64,000 nucleotides of DNA from Conchocele bisecta (GCA_029237695.1 CM055280.1:35548508-35612507); one strand, 5' to 3'; counted from the stretch's first letter, positions 11,388 through 23,267 are shown. The notes: generated by a model not told the origin, from the letters alone. Numbers and translations are program-made.

Positions 11388-11556
11388 GGGCCCGGTTGTT
11401 CAAAACATCAGTTAGCTTAACAGACTGTTAAATCCTTAACTGAATGGTTAAAATCTCTGTTTTAACAGAGATTTTAACCATTCAGTTAAGGATTTAACAG
11501 TCCGTTAAGGATTTAACAGTCCGTTAAGCTAACTGGTGTTTTGAACAACTGGGCCC
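11388..11556. mobile_element. Palindromic MITE, TIR GGGCCCGGTTG, copy 2
   Basis: GGGCCCGGTTGTTCAAAACA to TTTTGAACAACTGGGCCC with almost complete internal symmetry around TGTTTTAACAGAG. Family partner of 8304-8429. Confidence 0.7.
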
Positions 11557-11696
11557 AGACTGTTAACATCAAGAATGGAATGGTGCTTAACAGCCCATAA
11601 ACACAAAAGAGTATCATTTAGGGCCAAGCAATGTAGATGAAGAACAAAGAGTAAATCAAGAAACCTGACTAAGTGATCTGAGTGAACAATATTTAC

Positions 11697-11815
11697 TTTT
11701 GAAGTCATGTTCGTCAAAATATCTGTCCAACATCACGGGTGGTTCGTCTTCGAGTTCGCTCGGTTCTGAGACGAGGGGCGGGGAGCCACCGGATGTCAGG
11801 CCCATCAGGTCGAAG
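11697..11815 (-). CDS. Host gene, exon 2
   Basis: A 119-bp internal exon on the minus strand. The acceptor TGTTGTTTCAG ends at 11816 and the donor GTAAAT begins at 11696. The first base completes the AG left by exon 1, the next 39 codons are open (FDLMGLTSGGSPPLVSEPSE, then ELEDEPPVMLDRYFDEHDFK), and one base is left that combines with the first two bases of exon 3. The acidic, proline- and serine-rich composition suggests a disordered linker. I do not recognise the family. The phase match to both neighbours is the main support. Confidence 0.6.
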
Positions 11816-11926
11816 CTGAAACAACAGGCAGATTGATTGATTGATTAATTGGTTGCAGAAATGTGGTTCCGGAAATTGTGGTTGAATCTGAAGCAAAGGA
11901 TTGATTGAAAGATTGATGGATTGGTT

Positions 11927-11957
11927 GCCACCGGACGTCAGATCCATCAGGTTGAAC
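11927..11957 (-). pseudogene. Partial duplicate of host exon 2 with acceptor
   Basis: Minus strand: TTGTTTCAG followed by G and codons reading FNLMDLTSGG, against FDLMGLTSGG in exon 2, in the same phase and with the same acceptor context. Homology stops after about 31 bp, at a GATTGATTGA-type run. It could act as an alternative acceptor that adds sequence upstream of exon 2, since the frame stays open into exon 2 territory, but not in the exon 2 frame. Decayed duplicate is the safer reading. Confidence 0.4.
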
Positions 11958-11969
11958 CTGAAACAACAC

Positions 11970-12186
11970 GGGCCCGTTTCACTAAAGTTTGTACGACTAA
12001 AATGTTCGTAAGTGCAAATTTAGGATCATCTGGAAATTTCAATTGATGGATTTGCATATGCAGCCTATGCTCAATAAATGTAAGTCCAATAATTGTTTTC
12101 AAGAAAACTGTGTTAATGTGAAATTTACAGACTATCATAATTTTGCACTTACAAACATTTTAGTCGTACAAACTTTAGTACGGGCC
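11970..12186. mobile_element. MITE, TIR GGGCCCGTTTCACTAAA
   Basis: Left GGGCCCGTTTCACTAAAGTT and right AACTTTAGTACGGGCCC, with extended inverted symmetry (GTACGACTAAAATGTTCGTA / ACAAACATTTTAGTCGTAC). The same family is at 16415-16657 and, split in two, at 43841-43939 and 48898-49032. Confidence 0.75.
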
Positions 12187-12199
12187 CCAGGCTGATTGA

Positions 12200-12445
12200 C
12201 TTGATTGGTTAATTGATTTACCAGAGAAATGTGACCTGAAAGAAAAAACTTACTGATTGATTGATTGATTGCTTTATCGATTGCTTTACCGGAGAAATGT
12301 GACTGAATCATGAACAGCACAGACTGAAGTTGATCTGGATCTATACTGGTCACAAAAACCTGATAGAACCTGAAAATTATTGATTGATTGATTGCTTTAT
12401 CAATAGATTTACCGGAGAATGCGACTGAATCGTGAACAGCACAGA
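12200..12445 (+). repeat. Short tandem repeat with GATTGATTG spacers
   Basis: Three copies of a unit made of GATTGATTGATTG, TTTACCGGAGAA, TGTGACTGAATC and GAACAGCACAGAC, starting near 12205, 12250 and 12375. In minus-strand direction each holds a CAG, so it could offer decoy acceptors within the host intron. Confidence 0.5.
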
Positions 12446-12680
12446 CCCTGATCAAACTGTGCCTGTGTAGGTTGACCTGGATCTACACTGGTCTCATGCT
12501 CGAAATCAGAAAGTTTCATTGGTCAAGGCTGAGCTAAAATTTTGAGAACATGTTCACAAAGTTTTACAATGTCAGGCTCAAATTTACTTGTGCGTACTGC
12601 AGCCCGAGATTAGGAGAGACATTTATATACAGCTTGTTAGCACAGGTGGAAGACTCGGACCTCACAGTGACACAAAATAA

Positions 12681-14590
12681 CAAGAGTTGTCAGAAGACAA
12701 CGAAGCTCGTTAGTTGGCAGCCTTCACTCAAACTTGGCACAGTTGTATAAAAAACATGAATATTATATAACTTGACCTTGGGTGTGTAGTGGACCTTGAC
12801 ATTGGGGTCAGTGGTGGAAGGTGGGTCGTGGATTTGCTATAGCATGATATAGCATATTAAGATGAATGCATGTATGAAATATCAATGCGCTCCTTGAAAC
12901 CAGAAGTTATACAAAATTTAACCCAACATATTAAGTTTATGAATGCACTAAGTTGGTGATTTTCTACAGCATGATAGCTATTCACATGAGGAATGCATGT
13001 ATGAATGTGCTAACTTTGTGACCTTGACCTTGGGGAAAGGGGTGGGGGGGGGGTTGGGGGGGGGGGGGTTCATGGATTTGCTGTAGCACAATAGAGGATC
13101 ATCAGATGAATGCAATTATGAAATATCAAGGTGTTCCCTGTAAAGAAACAGAAGTTATAAAAAGATTTACTCCAACGTTAAGTTTATGATGTTGATCTTG
13201 GGGAAAGGGGTCGGGGATGGGACATGGATTTGCTATAGCACGATAGAGTATCATCACATGAATGCATGTATGAAATATCAAGGCGTACCATGAAAGGAAA
13301 CAGATGTTATAAGACATTTACCCCAACGTTAAGTTTATGAACATGCTAAGTTTGTGACCTTGACCTTGGGGTAAGGGTTGGGTGGTCACCAGGTCGTGGA
13401 TTTGCTACAGCATGATAGAGGGTCATCTACGGAATGCATGTATGAAATATCAAGGTGTTCCATTAAAGGAAACGGATGTTATAAGACATTTACCCCGTTA
13501 AGTTTATGAACATGCTAAGTTTGTGACCTTGACCTTGGGGTAAGGGTTGGGTGGTCACCAGGTCGTGGATTTGCTACAGCATGATAGAGGGTCATCTAAA
13601 GAATGCATGTATGAAATATCAAGGTGTTCCATTAAAGGTACATGCCCACTCAGTAAGCCCAAAATGTCATTAATAGGAATTAAATAAGTGTATAACTGTG
13701 TCACTATTCCACCAGTTCTAAACGTTACAAGTGCCCGTTATACAGATATAATCATTTAGTAATATTTATTTTACTGATAGTGACGCGCGGTGATATCAGG
13801 CTATTTTCATATGCAAATGAGGCATGATATTTTTTAATTATTTATACTAAAGAAATGCGTCACCTGAAAAAATAATATTTTCGACAGATTTTAAAGTATG
13901 ATCATTGCACATCATAAAATAAATACAGAGATTAAATAGTAATGTCCGTTAACATTTTAAGCAAACACGGTTATCGCCCCTGATATCAGTGTGTAAATTT
14001 ACGTCTGATATAAAATGTATAATAATGCCAATCAGTACGTGGGATAATGGCGCATGAATGTTTATTTTGCCAGGAAATGTCACAGATGATGTCTCTGATG
14101 TAAATAACATTTTGTACCTACTGAGTGGGCATGTACCTTTAAAGGAAACAGATGTTATAAAACATTTACCCCAACGTTAAGTTTATGAATGTGCTAAGTT
14201 TGTGACCTTGACCTTGGGGTAAGGGGTAGGCGGTGGGTCATGGATTTGCTATAGCACGATAGAGTATCATCAGATGAATGCATGTATGAAATATCAAGGT
14301 ATTCCATGAAAGGAAACAGATGTTATAAGACATTTACCCCAACGTTAAGTTTATGAATGTGCTAAGTTTGTGACCTTGCATGACCTTGGGGTAAGGGTTG
14401 GGTGGTGGGTCATGGATTTGCTACAGCATGACAGAGGGTCATCTGAGGAATGCATGTATGAAATAACAAGGTGGTCCGTGAAAGGAAACAGAAGTTATAA
14501 AACATTTAACCCAACATTAAGTTTGTGGACGCCGACGCCGCCGGGGGTATGCCATAAGCTCTTCTGCACTTCGTGCAGGCGAGCTAAAAA
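12681..14590 (+). mobile_element. Tandem-repeat cassette, family A, complete copy
   Basis: Begins CAAGAGTTGTCAGAAGACAA (hairpin GTTGTC/GACAAC) followed by GAAGCTCG, and ends with the hairpin CTGCACTTCGTGCAG then GCGAGCTAAAAA at 14590. AGCTCG and CGAGCT form a subterminal inverted repeat. The core has about six units of roughly 150-190 bp (TGACCTTGACCTTGGGGTAA, GGAATGCATGTATGAAATAT, ACATTTACCCCAACGTTAAG). A TTAA-type MITE is inserted at 13636-14138. G-rich runs lie near 13045-13070. Confidence 0.7.
13636..14138. mobile_element. TTAA-type MITE, copy 1
   Basis: 503 bp with perfect 20-bp TIRs AGGTACATGCCCACTCAGTA, flanked by TTAA on both sides (13632-13635 and 14139-14142). The interrupted cassette unit reads through when one TTAA is removed, so this is a true target-site duplication. 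A TTAA duplication is typical of piggyBac and Kolobok transposases. No coding sequence. Other copies: 22972, 36004-36480, and 36997-39105 (split). Confidence 0.85.
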
Positions 14591-14599
14591 TGGCATAGA

Positions 14600-15110
14600 G
14601 CATAGTCCTTGTACAAGACCAAGTGGGTGGGGTAACGGAAATTTTTTAATGGGCATGTTAGTAGCACAACAGGTGTTTCACCAACTGTATGGCGAAGCAA
14701 GGAAACCTTGATCTGGAAAATCTTGATCTACACTAGTCACAATACGAATAAGGTCATTTTTTATGGTGACTCGCAATTGCTGTGGTCTATCTGAACCTAC
14801 AGAACAGACAGCCAACAGAATATACAGGATCCTGATTGTATTTAGACGTTTCCGAGATGACACGCTGTGATTGTATTAAAGGCGGCGAGTTTCAGAAACT
14901 GATGAAGCAACGGAATACAAAATAATTCAATTGTATCGTCTCTATCGACCATTGATGGACACCGAAAACCTGAGAAAAATCTTGGGATTTGTTAACAAGG
15001 CGGTCACCGGCAATTTCTCTCACATGAAGGTCAATGTGACCCGCTTGACACTGGGTGGTAAGCCATCAATGTGAGGAAGGTGTTGATGAAGTTTCATAAA
15101 GATCCGACCA
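14600..15110. other. No gene seen
   Basis: Unique-looking sequence without a convincing exon or RNA gene. Confidence 0.4.
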
Positions 15111-15114
15111 ACAA

Positions 15115-15164
15115 ATCAGGAGATAATTGGCAACAGTGTTGCCAATTATCTCCTGATGTGTTGG
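15115..15164. repeat. Perfect hairpin
   Basis: CAGGAGATAATTGGCAACA and TGTTGCCAATTATCTCCTG form a nearly loopless stem, probably the core of a small MITE. Confidence 0.6.
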
Positions 15165-16414
15165 TTGGATGTCCAATATTGTTGGCAGTTGTGATGATGG
15201 CACCTGCGGCAACGACATCTACGCAGGAAATATCACCACCATGTCTCGCTCGCCTCTCACATGGGCAAAAGACATATATGTGACGGTGACAGGAGAAATG
15301 GGGCTCCCGATAAATAGCACCCTCCTGTGGCCTGATAACGATCTGTATTGCTTGTTAGAAGCATGTCGGGTGTTTGAGTGATGGAATGGCGAACAGTGCT
15401 GATCCTGATCAGACTGTGCAGATGCACAGGCTGATCTGGATCTACACTGGTCGCAAAACCCATAAACCCTATTTCTCCAGTCACAGCCAGAAATGTAAAT
15501 TGGATATCGGAGACATCATTTGAGACACACAGCCTATAATATGTCATAACAAGTTGAATCCTTCAGGCTGATAAGCTTGATTTAATATTAGGCCAAAGAA
15601 AATAATTTGTAGATTCACAAACACAACAAACCTTAAAATGTTGTTGGATTATTTTTTGTATCAGTATTTAGTGTTTTCCCCGGTTTCTCGACCAATGAAA
15701 TTAATTTGGTCAAAAATAAAAATGTGGTCCAAATTAATGTCTCAAATATGTATTAAGTTAATCATCCGAGAACCAGTGGTCATGCTTTGGTGTCCAAAGT
15801 TCATGAGACATGAATTCTGCTACCAAGGCATTTGATACTCAAATGGTTTATTAATGGTCGCAGGATGTATTGATTCCCAGGGTGTTTGTATGTAGTTACA
15901 GTCAGCTCATTGTGTTTTTGCAAAAATGTACCACGCCGTCAATGCAATTTAATCCTTTCCACACTGGTCCATCACGGACTCCTGTAGTGGAGCTTCCACG
16001 CTGGCTATTGTGGATCCACCTTGGCGCCGTGACTGACTCCACACCAAAGGGTGGACACTAGTGGTAGTGGATGGGCGATTATCGATATCGTAGTCACGGC
16101 CGCCCACCACACAGGGTGGTTAACTGTATAATCTAGCTGTGACGATGTTCCACTAGACATGGTGGATATTGCAAACAGTGATAATTTACGTGATGCAGAT
16201 TAGCCTTTTACCAGTAAAACTAGTTTGTAATCGCAAATATCATAATGAATGTTAATTATAACATAAACTGGCCCAAGCTAATTGAGATGCTTTATTAATC
16301 AACATGCTAATGTGCATTATGCATGTAGGCCCGCAAACATGTAACTTAATTGCTATCAACATGCAAACGTCAGTTAAAATCAGTCAATGTTCATGTAATG
16401 TTGATTGTCATCCA
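15165..16414. other. Decayed repeats, no gene
   Basis: Holds a fragment of the 'GATCAGACTGTGCAGATGC' repeat (about 15410-15465), also seen near 12300-12480, 21530, 22160 and 49905. The segment at about 15955-16200 shares inverted similarity (GTAGTGGA..TTCCACGCT) with about 16740-16955, as if both were arms of an older element. Confidence 0.4.
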
Positions 16415-16657
16415 GGGACCCGTTTCACTAAACTTCGTAAGACTAAAATGTTCATAAGTGCAAAATTACGATAGTCTGTAAATTTCACATTAACACCGTA
16501 TTCTTGTAAACAATTATTGGATTTACATTTATTGAGCATAGGCTGCATATGCAGCCTATGCTCAATAAATGTAAATCATTCAATTGAAATTTCCAGACGA
16601 TCCTAAATATGCACTTACGAACATTTTAGTCGTACAAAGTTTAGTGAAACAGGCCCC
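16415..16657. mobile_element. MITE, TIR GGNCCCGTTTCACTAAA, copy 2
   Basis: Begins GGGACCCGTTTCACTAAAC and ends GTTTAGTGAAACAGGCCCC. The centre is the palindrome TAGGCTGCATATGCAGCCTA. Same family as 11970-12186. Confidence 0.75.
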
Positions 16658-17109
16658 AGGTGTTTAAGTCCATTGCAAGGTCATTATAAAAAATATCCAA
16701 CTTAGTCGTCACGAACCCATGACGGAGAAATCAATTATCTATCATAGGCGGCACATATACGCGACAGAATCGGTTGTAGCCGGTGGTGGAACAAACTGTT
16801 CCATCACGATAATATCACCGTTCAGCGTGGAATTTCCACTACACAGTGCAGTCGTTATGGCGCCACGCTGGAAGGTGGCCAGCCACTACATAGGGCGGAC
16901 CGCTAATCACCTTGGACAACATTCCACGTCCGTCTTTCTGAGTGGAATTTTGTAAAACCAAGATGAGCTCACTGTAGATATATAATGAAAACAGCTTGGT
17001 ATTGTGAGTTTAGATTATGAACAACTCTCAGTTATCCATCATTATACAATGCAACCTTCTCTAGTTTTAATAATTGATTTCACTATACTCCAGAATGCTT
17101 CTAAACCTG

Positions 17110-17396
17110 TAGCTGATTTCATCAAAATTGCAAAGTATACTTTTCTAGCAAAGTATACTTTGAGGGAGTAATCATTTATTTGTCCCCAAATGCATTATTT
17201 CATATAGAACTAACGACTGCATATATTTGATGATTAAAAGTATGCAGAATTATTATACTGAATTTTTTACATTATCACAGCCATTTAAAAATTCAGTATA
17301 ATAAAAATTAATAAATTTATCCTAAAATTGAAAATTTCTCCCTCAAAGTATACTTTGCTAGGTAAGTATACTTTGCAATTTTGATGAAATCGGCTA
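17110..17396. mobile_element. MITE, AAAGTATACTT family, complete
   Basis: TIRs TAGCTGATTTCATCAAAATT and AATTTTGATGAAATCGGCTA, with GCAAAGTATACTT inside each end. Its internal block is shared with 7075-7245. Confidence 0.7.
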
Positions 17397-17399
17397 CAG

Positions 17400-18094
17400 A
17401 GGTGACACATCAACCTCCCATGGCCACGGCATTACTAAGTTTCTATAAGTCTTGTTGCCCAAGATGAGATACCGATTTATTAATATTGTTAAATATGTTT
17501 AAGTCGCACAAACTTAAATCCGAAGAATGAACAGGGTGACATATGACGTCACAAGGATATGACACACTAATGACGTCAACTACATACATTTTCAATTATT
17601 TTTTTTTTTACAGAGTGGACACCACTGCGCGACCATCGATCTCTTATTCTTAAATTGCAAGTATGAATTGTTTCAGCTGATCCATTGTTAATGCTAATAC
17701 TCTTAGCTATCTGCTCACATACATAAGTATCGTCTACCACTCCAAGTAACAAGTTTTTTTTTATATAAAAGCATTTCTATGCCAGTTTTCTCGCTCACTT
17801 CCGCGTCCATGACGCTTGACGCATGCGATGATGATGTCACGTCACGATGACGTCAGATAACATAGTGACATAATATAATGTGACGTCATTGACGAAGTGT
17901 CAATATAGCAGTATGCCAAATTTCATTCAGATATTATTATTAACTCACTATATATCAATTTACATATTCGTTTACATTATTTCTTGGATGACCGTCATGT
18001 ATATGGTATTTAAAATAATTTGACTTTTGGTATATGGGCCACAAGCTTTGGGTGGGTTATAAAATGAATGTATGGATGATGACAAAGCAGCATA
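17400..18094. other. No gene seen
   Basis: AT-rich. Several TGACGTCA-like words cluster at 17540-17890 (TGACGTCAAC, GATGACGTCAG, GTGACGTCATTG), which resemble CREB/ATF sites, but with no promoter or exon nearby I do not call them regulatory. Confidence 0.3.
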
Positions 18095-18335
18095 TTAACC
18101 CTTAGACCGCTACTCACAACAATTGTCGTCTGCTGTTGCTTTTATATTTTGCCTTATTTCTCAATAAAAACATGCTTTGACAGCACTTCAGAATCATTTC
18201 CAATGGAATGATTCTGAAGTGCTGTCAAAGAATGTTGTAAATTATTCTAAAGTGCTGTGAAAGCATGTTTTGATGATGAAAATTGAAAATAAACAGCAGA
18301 CGACAAAAAAATTAAGATAGCGGTTTAAGGGTTAA
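18095..18335. mobile_element. TTAA-type MITE, TIR CCCTTA..ACCGCTA
   Basis: TTAACCCTTAGACCGCTA is mirrored by TAGCGGTTTAAGGGTTAA. The inner arms TTGTCGTCTGCTGTT / AACAGCAGACGACAA and CAGAATCATTTCCAATGG / GATTCTGAAGTGCTG complete a long stem. Relatives at 63576-63787 and 63852-64000. Confidence 0.7.
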
Positions 18336-18429
18336 ACTTCACATCAAATCCAAGTTATGGTTGCCCAGATATAATGTGTTAAAAACACAGATATTGGACG
18401 CACACACGCGTGCACAGACGGATGGTACA

Positions 18430-19072
18430 TACAGCTGAATCTCGTTATCTCGATATCGTTTATCTCGATATACCTGCTTATCTCGATATACGTTCCTGGT
18501 CCCGGCAGAATTCCCTATATATATCATATATTTTACTCCTGATAACTCAATATCGGATATGTCGATATATCGGTTTAGTCGAAGTAGAAATCGAGTCCCG
18601 ATAGTATATGTTACCTTCACATTTGTAGTCTGATATGTCGATGCGAAAATTAAGCGCCCGGCGCCGCCAAGTCTGAATCAGCGCAATTATTTCAGGTAAG
18701 TTTTCACACGATTATAGAAACCAAAGACACCGCCGCCGCTAAAATGCGTTTAAAGTTGCATAACCAGTTAATTATATACACTTAAAACCATAATTAATCA
18801 ATTAAACTTAATGTGATATCAAATAATCTTTTAACAGAAAAATGAATTAAACGGTGTAGCAATAAATCGTATGTTAATTACGAAAACAGCTTAGAATAAA
18901 CTGAAGCCGCGATTTATGAAAACCCAGAAATAAAGTAAATAGGCATTTCTGAAGCGATTTTGTTCAGATTTTTTTTTCGAGATATTTGGCGAATTGTTAT
19001 ATCGAAGTTCGGATATGTCGATATATTTTCATCAGTCCATTCGACTTCGAGATAACGAGAATGACCTGTATA
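18430..19072. mobile_element. MITE with ATCTCGATAT-rich ends
   Basis: The left ATACAGCTGAATCTCGTTAT and right ATAACGAGAATGACCTGTAT are inverted. TCGATAT words recur at both ends (three within 18446-18490, three within 19000-19025). About 640 bp, non-coding. Confidence 0.55.
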
Positions 19073-19559
19073 TGTTATTTTTTATCTCTATGTTGAGCTT
19101 TCTGCATGCAGACGCGACCAATATTAAAAGCACCCCACATTATTCACTCATTTCCTCTGGCCTAAGAATGTGATTAACATCGGCCCCATACCACGGTCCA
19201 GCACAGACAGGCTGCTGAATCAACAATAATATCTTGACAATGATCAGACGCTATGTCAAATTCAATAGCCGTCAACCTGAAACTAAGATATGGAGTACAT
19301 TTGTCAAAAAATGATATAAAATTATGTTGGTCCATTTCCTTCAAAGAATTATATCACGAGAAATCACTGTAAATCACATACATGGCTGTAACGAGGAAAT
19401 GGGGCTTATGGCATTTGTTGTAAGTCTAGCACCTGGTCCAGGTGCGGCTCCAGGCTGGCGTATCAGGCGCACGCCCCCTCTAAAATTGGTTGAGTTTAGA
19501 TTTTAACCTTATTTTTTACTTGGAAAGATCTGATTATTTCCTTATTTCTCACAAAACTG

Positions 19560-19622
19560 TATGTTGTTACCGCTCAGTTGAACCGTCTTGTCGAGACGGT
19601 TCAACTGAGAGGTAACAACATA
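19560..19622. repeat. Perfect palindrome
   Basis: TATGTTGTTACCGCTCAGTT to AACTGAGAGGTAACAACATA, centre TTGTCGAGAC. A small MITE core. Confidence 0.65.
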
Positions 19623-19643
19623 TACTTTTAATGAGAAATAAGA

Positions 19644-20822
19644 CAAGAGGGCCATGATGGCCCCACTAATTCGCTCACCTGACTCCATGAACACCAGAGG
19701 AGAATGTGACATTGAGTTCATGTGTCTTCAAAAATTTGTGCTATTTTTAGATGGCGGTCATCTTGGATTAAGCAATGACTCTCATTTTACCAAATCTGAA
19801 AATGCTTCACCCAAGGATCTTAACTTCCTATGAAGTTTTGCCAGCATCGGCCATCTGGTTCCTGAGAAAAAGACGTTCAAAATCTTGAATAAATGGACCT
19901 TTTGGTGGCCATCATGGAGGACATAATCATCCGATTCCGACAAATATTGCACCAGAGCAATAGCCTCATCGATACCTTCAATTTTATATACGACATGAGC
20001 ATATTCGGTAAAAATAAAATTTGACCCCAATTTGACCCCACGGGCCACAAGCATTGTAAATCGATCATTCCTACCAAGTTTAGTCGAAATCCGGCCAGCG
20101 GTTCATGAGAAGAAGATTTTTTAAGAATTTATGCTATTTTTAGACAGCGGCCATCTTGGATTAGCGATGACCTCCATTTTAACAAATCTGAAAAGGCTTC
20201 ACCCATGGACCATAACTTTTTAAGTTTGGCTACCATGGGCCAAGCGGTTCATGTGAAGAAGAATTTTGAAATCTCTAATAAAAGAACGACCTTTTGACCT
20301 TTCGGTGGCCATCTTGGATGACATAACCATCTGATTTCGACAATAAATGCACCAGAGTGATCACCTCATTGATACCTTCAATTTGATATATGACATGACC
20401 ATATTCAAAAATAAAAGTTGACCCCAATGTGACCCCACGGGCCACGCCCATTTTTGACCCCGGGGTCACCATTTTAACAACTTTGAAAGAGCATTGTACA
20501 TCAATCATTCCTACCAAGTTTTGTCGAAACCCGGTTGGCAGTTCTTGAGAAGATTTTTGAAGAATTTGTGCTATTTTTAGATGGCGGCCATCTTGGATTA
20601 CGTAATGACGTCATTTTAGCAATATTGTAATCCCCCTACCTAAGGACCATGATCATGAAGTTTGGTAACTATAGGCCCAATGGTTACCAAGGAGAAGACG
20701 TTTGAAAATGTTCACGGACGACGATGGACGACGACGGACACATTGCGGTAACAATAGCTCACATGAGCGGACACATTGCGGTAACAATAGCTCACATGAG
20801 CTTCGCTCAGGTGAGCTAAAAA
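19644..20822 (+). mobile_element. Tandem-repeat cassette, family B, copy 2
   Basis: Starts CAAGAGGGCCATGATGGCCC and ends GGTGAGCTAAAAA. Shorter than copy 1, with about two core units. The 3' hairpin block CACATTGCGGTAACAATAGC is itself duplicated (20728-20768 and 20770-20822). Confidence 0.7.
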
Positions 20823-21250
20823 ATGCAGAAAATAATCTTAATTTTATGAAAGTTGACAATCATATTTATTATACCTCATCGTAAATTCGCCGTTTTGCAT
20901 TGGTCAATTCCCTACCACGTGGTATAAAGCAATTGGTGGTATAAAGCAATTGGCCATGTGTACCCTGAGGGCAACAATGCCATGAGACAATATAATTGTC
21001 GACCGTTTCGCCTGAAGATACCCAAAGTCTGGTCACGGAAACTACCGAACATTAATTGGAGTACCTTGTAGCTTATTGCACATCGAAACCGAAAGTACCG
21101 AATGAGATGAAAGCAGACGCTGACTGGTACCCCGTTTTATTAGCCCTATAACAGTAAAGCATTGTAAACCGGGCACCAGCTGCGCAGATGTAAACAAAGA
21201 TGGCGGAAGCCAGTGGAAGCAATGTGTGAAATGTTAGTTATATTCGGTAT
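20823..21250. other. No gene supported
   Basis: Contains AAACAAAGATGGCGGAAGCC at about 21193, a promoter-proximal-looking context for an ATG, but the frame closes after nine codons. Nothing else. Confidence 0.35.
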
Positions 21251-21251
21251 A

Positions 21252-21369
21252 ATAAAGTAAATGGTGCCCTTGGTTGAGGGGATATTGTGGAGATAATGCT
21301 GCGCCTCGGGAGATAATGTTCCCTCGGGGAGATAATCCCCAATATCCCCCTCAACCAAGGTCACCATTT
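21252..21369. repeat. Inverted repeat
   Basis: AAATGGTGCCCTTGGTTGAG is mirrored by CTCAACCAAGGTCACCATTT, with GGGGATATTG / CAATATCCCC inside and GGAGATAAT repeated three times in the loop. Confidence 0.6.
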
Positions 21370-21399
21370 ATATAGCGTCTCATTTGAAATCCACGCCCC

Positions 21400-22550
21400 C
21401 TCTAGACATAAATCCTGGATCCGCCCCAGGCTGTGGCCTACTATCAAATTCATTCAACTAGATATGGACATTATACTGTTTGTCAGAAGGTTTGACAGGG
21501 GTTTCTGTGACTGACTGGCGAACAGGGCAGACACGGATCGATCAGACTGTGCAGATGCGCAGGCTAGTCTGGGTCTGCATAAGCCATAAGCCCCGTTTCT
21601 CCAAGCATGTTATATAAATTAATATACTCAACAGACTGAATGTCGTTTAATGTCTGTTTAACACAAATATGTGGCGGTACAAACCACCAATTGATTAAGT
21701 GTTTGAACTGACAACCTGATATTCTGAAATTGTTTTAAATGTTTGCCTAGTACCATCAATGCACATACTTTATTGCTGAAATCATTATTGATAATGTATA
21801 TTTTTGCATAAAAGTTAAATATTTTGGAGAAAAGCACACTTACATAGCCATTTTATGTAAATGACCAAATGTCCAAATAAACTCAATATCCATCTTCTAA
21901 GTGAACGTGGAGCAATAATATTTCAACAATAATAAGTCGACCCAGAATTATGACAACCGCATCTACAGCAGCTGTCCTCTACAGTTTGTGAGTATAAATT
22001 AAGATATTCACCCTTCCATCCCTAAGTAACTGAAATGGATGTTGATATGTTAATTTGAGAATCAATCCAATCGTCACAAAATGATTTTCAGACTACCGGG
22101 TAGTCCATTTATGAAAATGGGGTGTTTTTGTTCTCAAAAATATGAAAATTACTTGCAAAAAAGTGCAGATCCTGATGAGACGGCTCGTCACGAGCCGGCT
22201 CATCTGGATCTACACTGTTTGCCAATACTACTCACTATACAGGCCTGTGGTGTTGAAAGGGTTAACCAATTTAATGACATGCAACAAAAACTATTTTTGT
22301 AGACACCAGTTATAATACTATAAATACATGTACACACAATAAACAGGATATATTATGTTTTTTTTTGCACAATTACAAATGTATGTACCGGTAATTTTAA
22401 TTGCAAATTTAAAGAATTTGAATTTTAAATCCTGCTCCTACAGCAAATAGCATATTTTAATACAGTCCATGACTTTAAAAACACACTTGTATGAAATTTA
22501 TATGATCATGAGCATGGACTGATTAAATATTTATGCCAACAAAATTAAAT
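21400..22550. other. No gene seen
   Basis: AT-rich with decayed copies of the GATCAGACTGTGCAGATGC repeat (21535-21600, 22160-22215). No exon with both splice signals. Confidence 0.4.
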
Positions 22551-22552
22551 GA

Positions 22553-22735
22553 ATGGGGTTTAACGTCCCAGCAACAGCTAAGGTCATATAGGGACGGAAC
22601 CACAATTTAAAGTCTCATCCGACAGACCAGTGGGATGGAAATACTATGAAAGTATTTTTCATTCCCCAGGGTAGATTTTGAACTCGCAACCGTCAGTATT
22701 GAAGTCCAGTAATCTACCCCTGAGCCACAGTCCAT
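22553..22735 (+). mobile_element. SINE-like repeat, family 2
   Basis: 'AACGTCCCAGCAACAGCTAA', 'GGTCATATAGGGACGGAAC', 'CATCCGACAGACCAGTGGGA' and 'TTTTGAACTCGCAACC', as in the copies at 8695 and 10475. Confidence 0.6.
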
Positions 22736-22804
22736 TCCAAATGGAAAACAATGTAGACCATGCTCCGACAGTGCGGATGTACACTGAGGCTGATCTCGGT
22801 CGAT

Positions 22805-22940
22805 GCTGGCGATCGCCACTTTCGCAATTGGCGATAAAAAATTACAATTTTCGAAAAAAAAATAACAAAAAATAAATAAATAAATAAAATTGTAATTTTT
22901 TATCGCCAATTGTTTTTGTTTTTTTTTGAAGTGGCGATTT
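22805..22940. repeat. AT-rich inverted repeat
   Basis: ATCGCCACTT and CAATTGGCGATAAAAAATTA are mirrored by TAATTTTTTATCGCCAATTG and AAGTGGCGAT, around an (AATA)n loop. Confidence 0.6.
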
Positions 22941-22971
22941 TTTTATTTTCCCCAGCGGAATCCCTGCTTAA

Positions 22972-23010
22972 AGGTACATGCCCACTCAGTAGGCACAAAA
23001 TGTTCTTTAG
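22972..23010 (+). mobile_element. TTAA-type MITE, left-end remnant
   Basis: TTAA then AGGTACATGCCCACTCAGTA, the exact TIR of the complete copy at 13636. Similarity is lost after about 35 bp. Confidence 0.6.
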
Positions 23011-23267
23011 GCCATTTTTTTTTTTATTTGGTTTACAGATCCGCCGACCCGATTTTTTGGCAATGTGGAAAAAAATTAAATTTTAAATTTCCGATTTTAT
23101 TTTTAGATTTTTTTACCGCCGATGGAAAAAAAAAAAAAATATTAAAAAAGAATTTGAACGCCCGTACATTGAAGTACAACTGTACAAGAACAGACTATAA
23201 TATCTACCGACGCGCACTGTTTTGGCTGGGAATTTCACAATCACATTTCTCGTTTTTTTATGTTCTA

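Noticed and set aside
17540..17890. Cluster of TGACGTCA-like sites as a CREB-responsive promoter
   Set aside because: No exon, TATA-box or transcript evidence nearby; such words also occur in the surrounding repeats.
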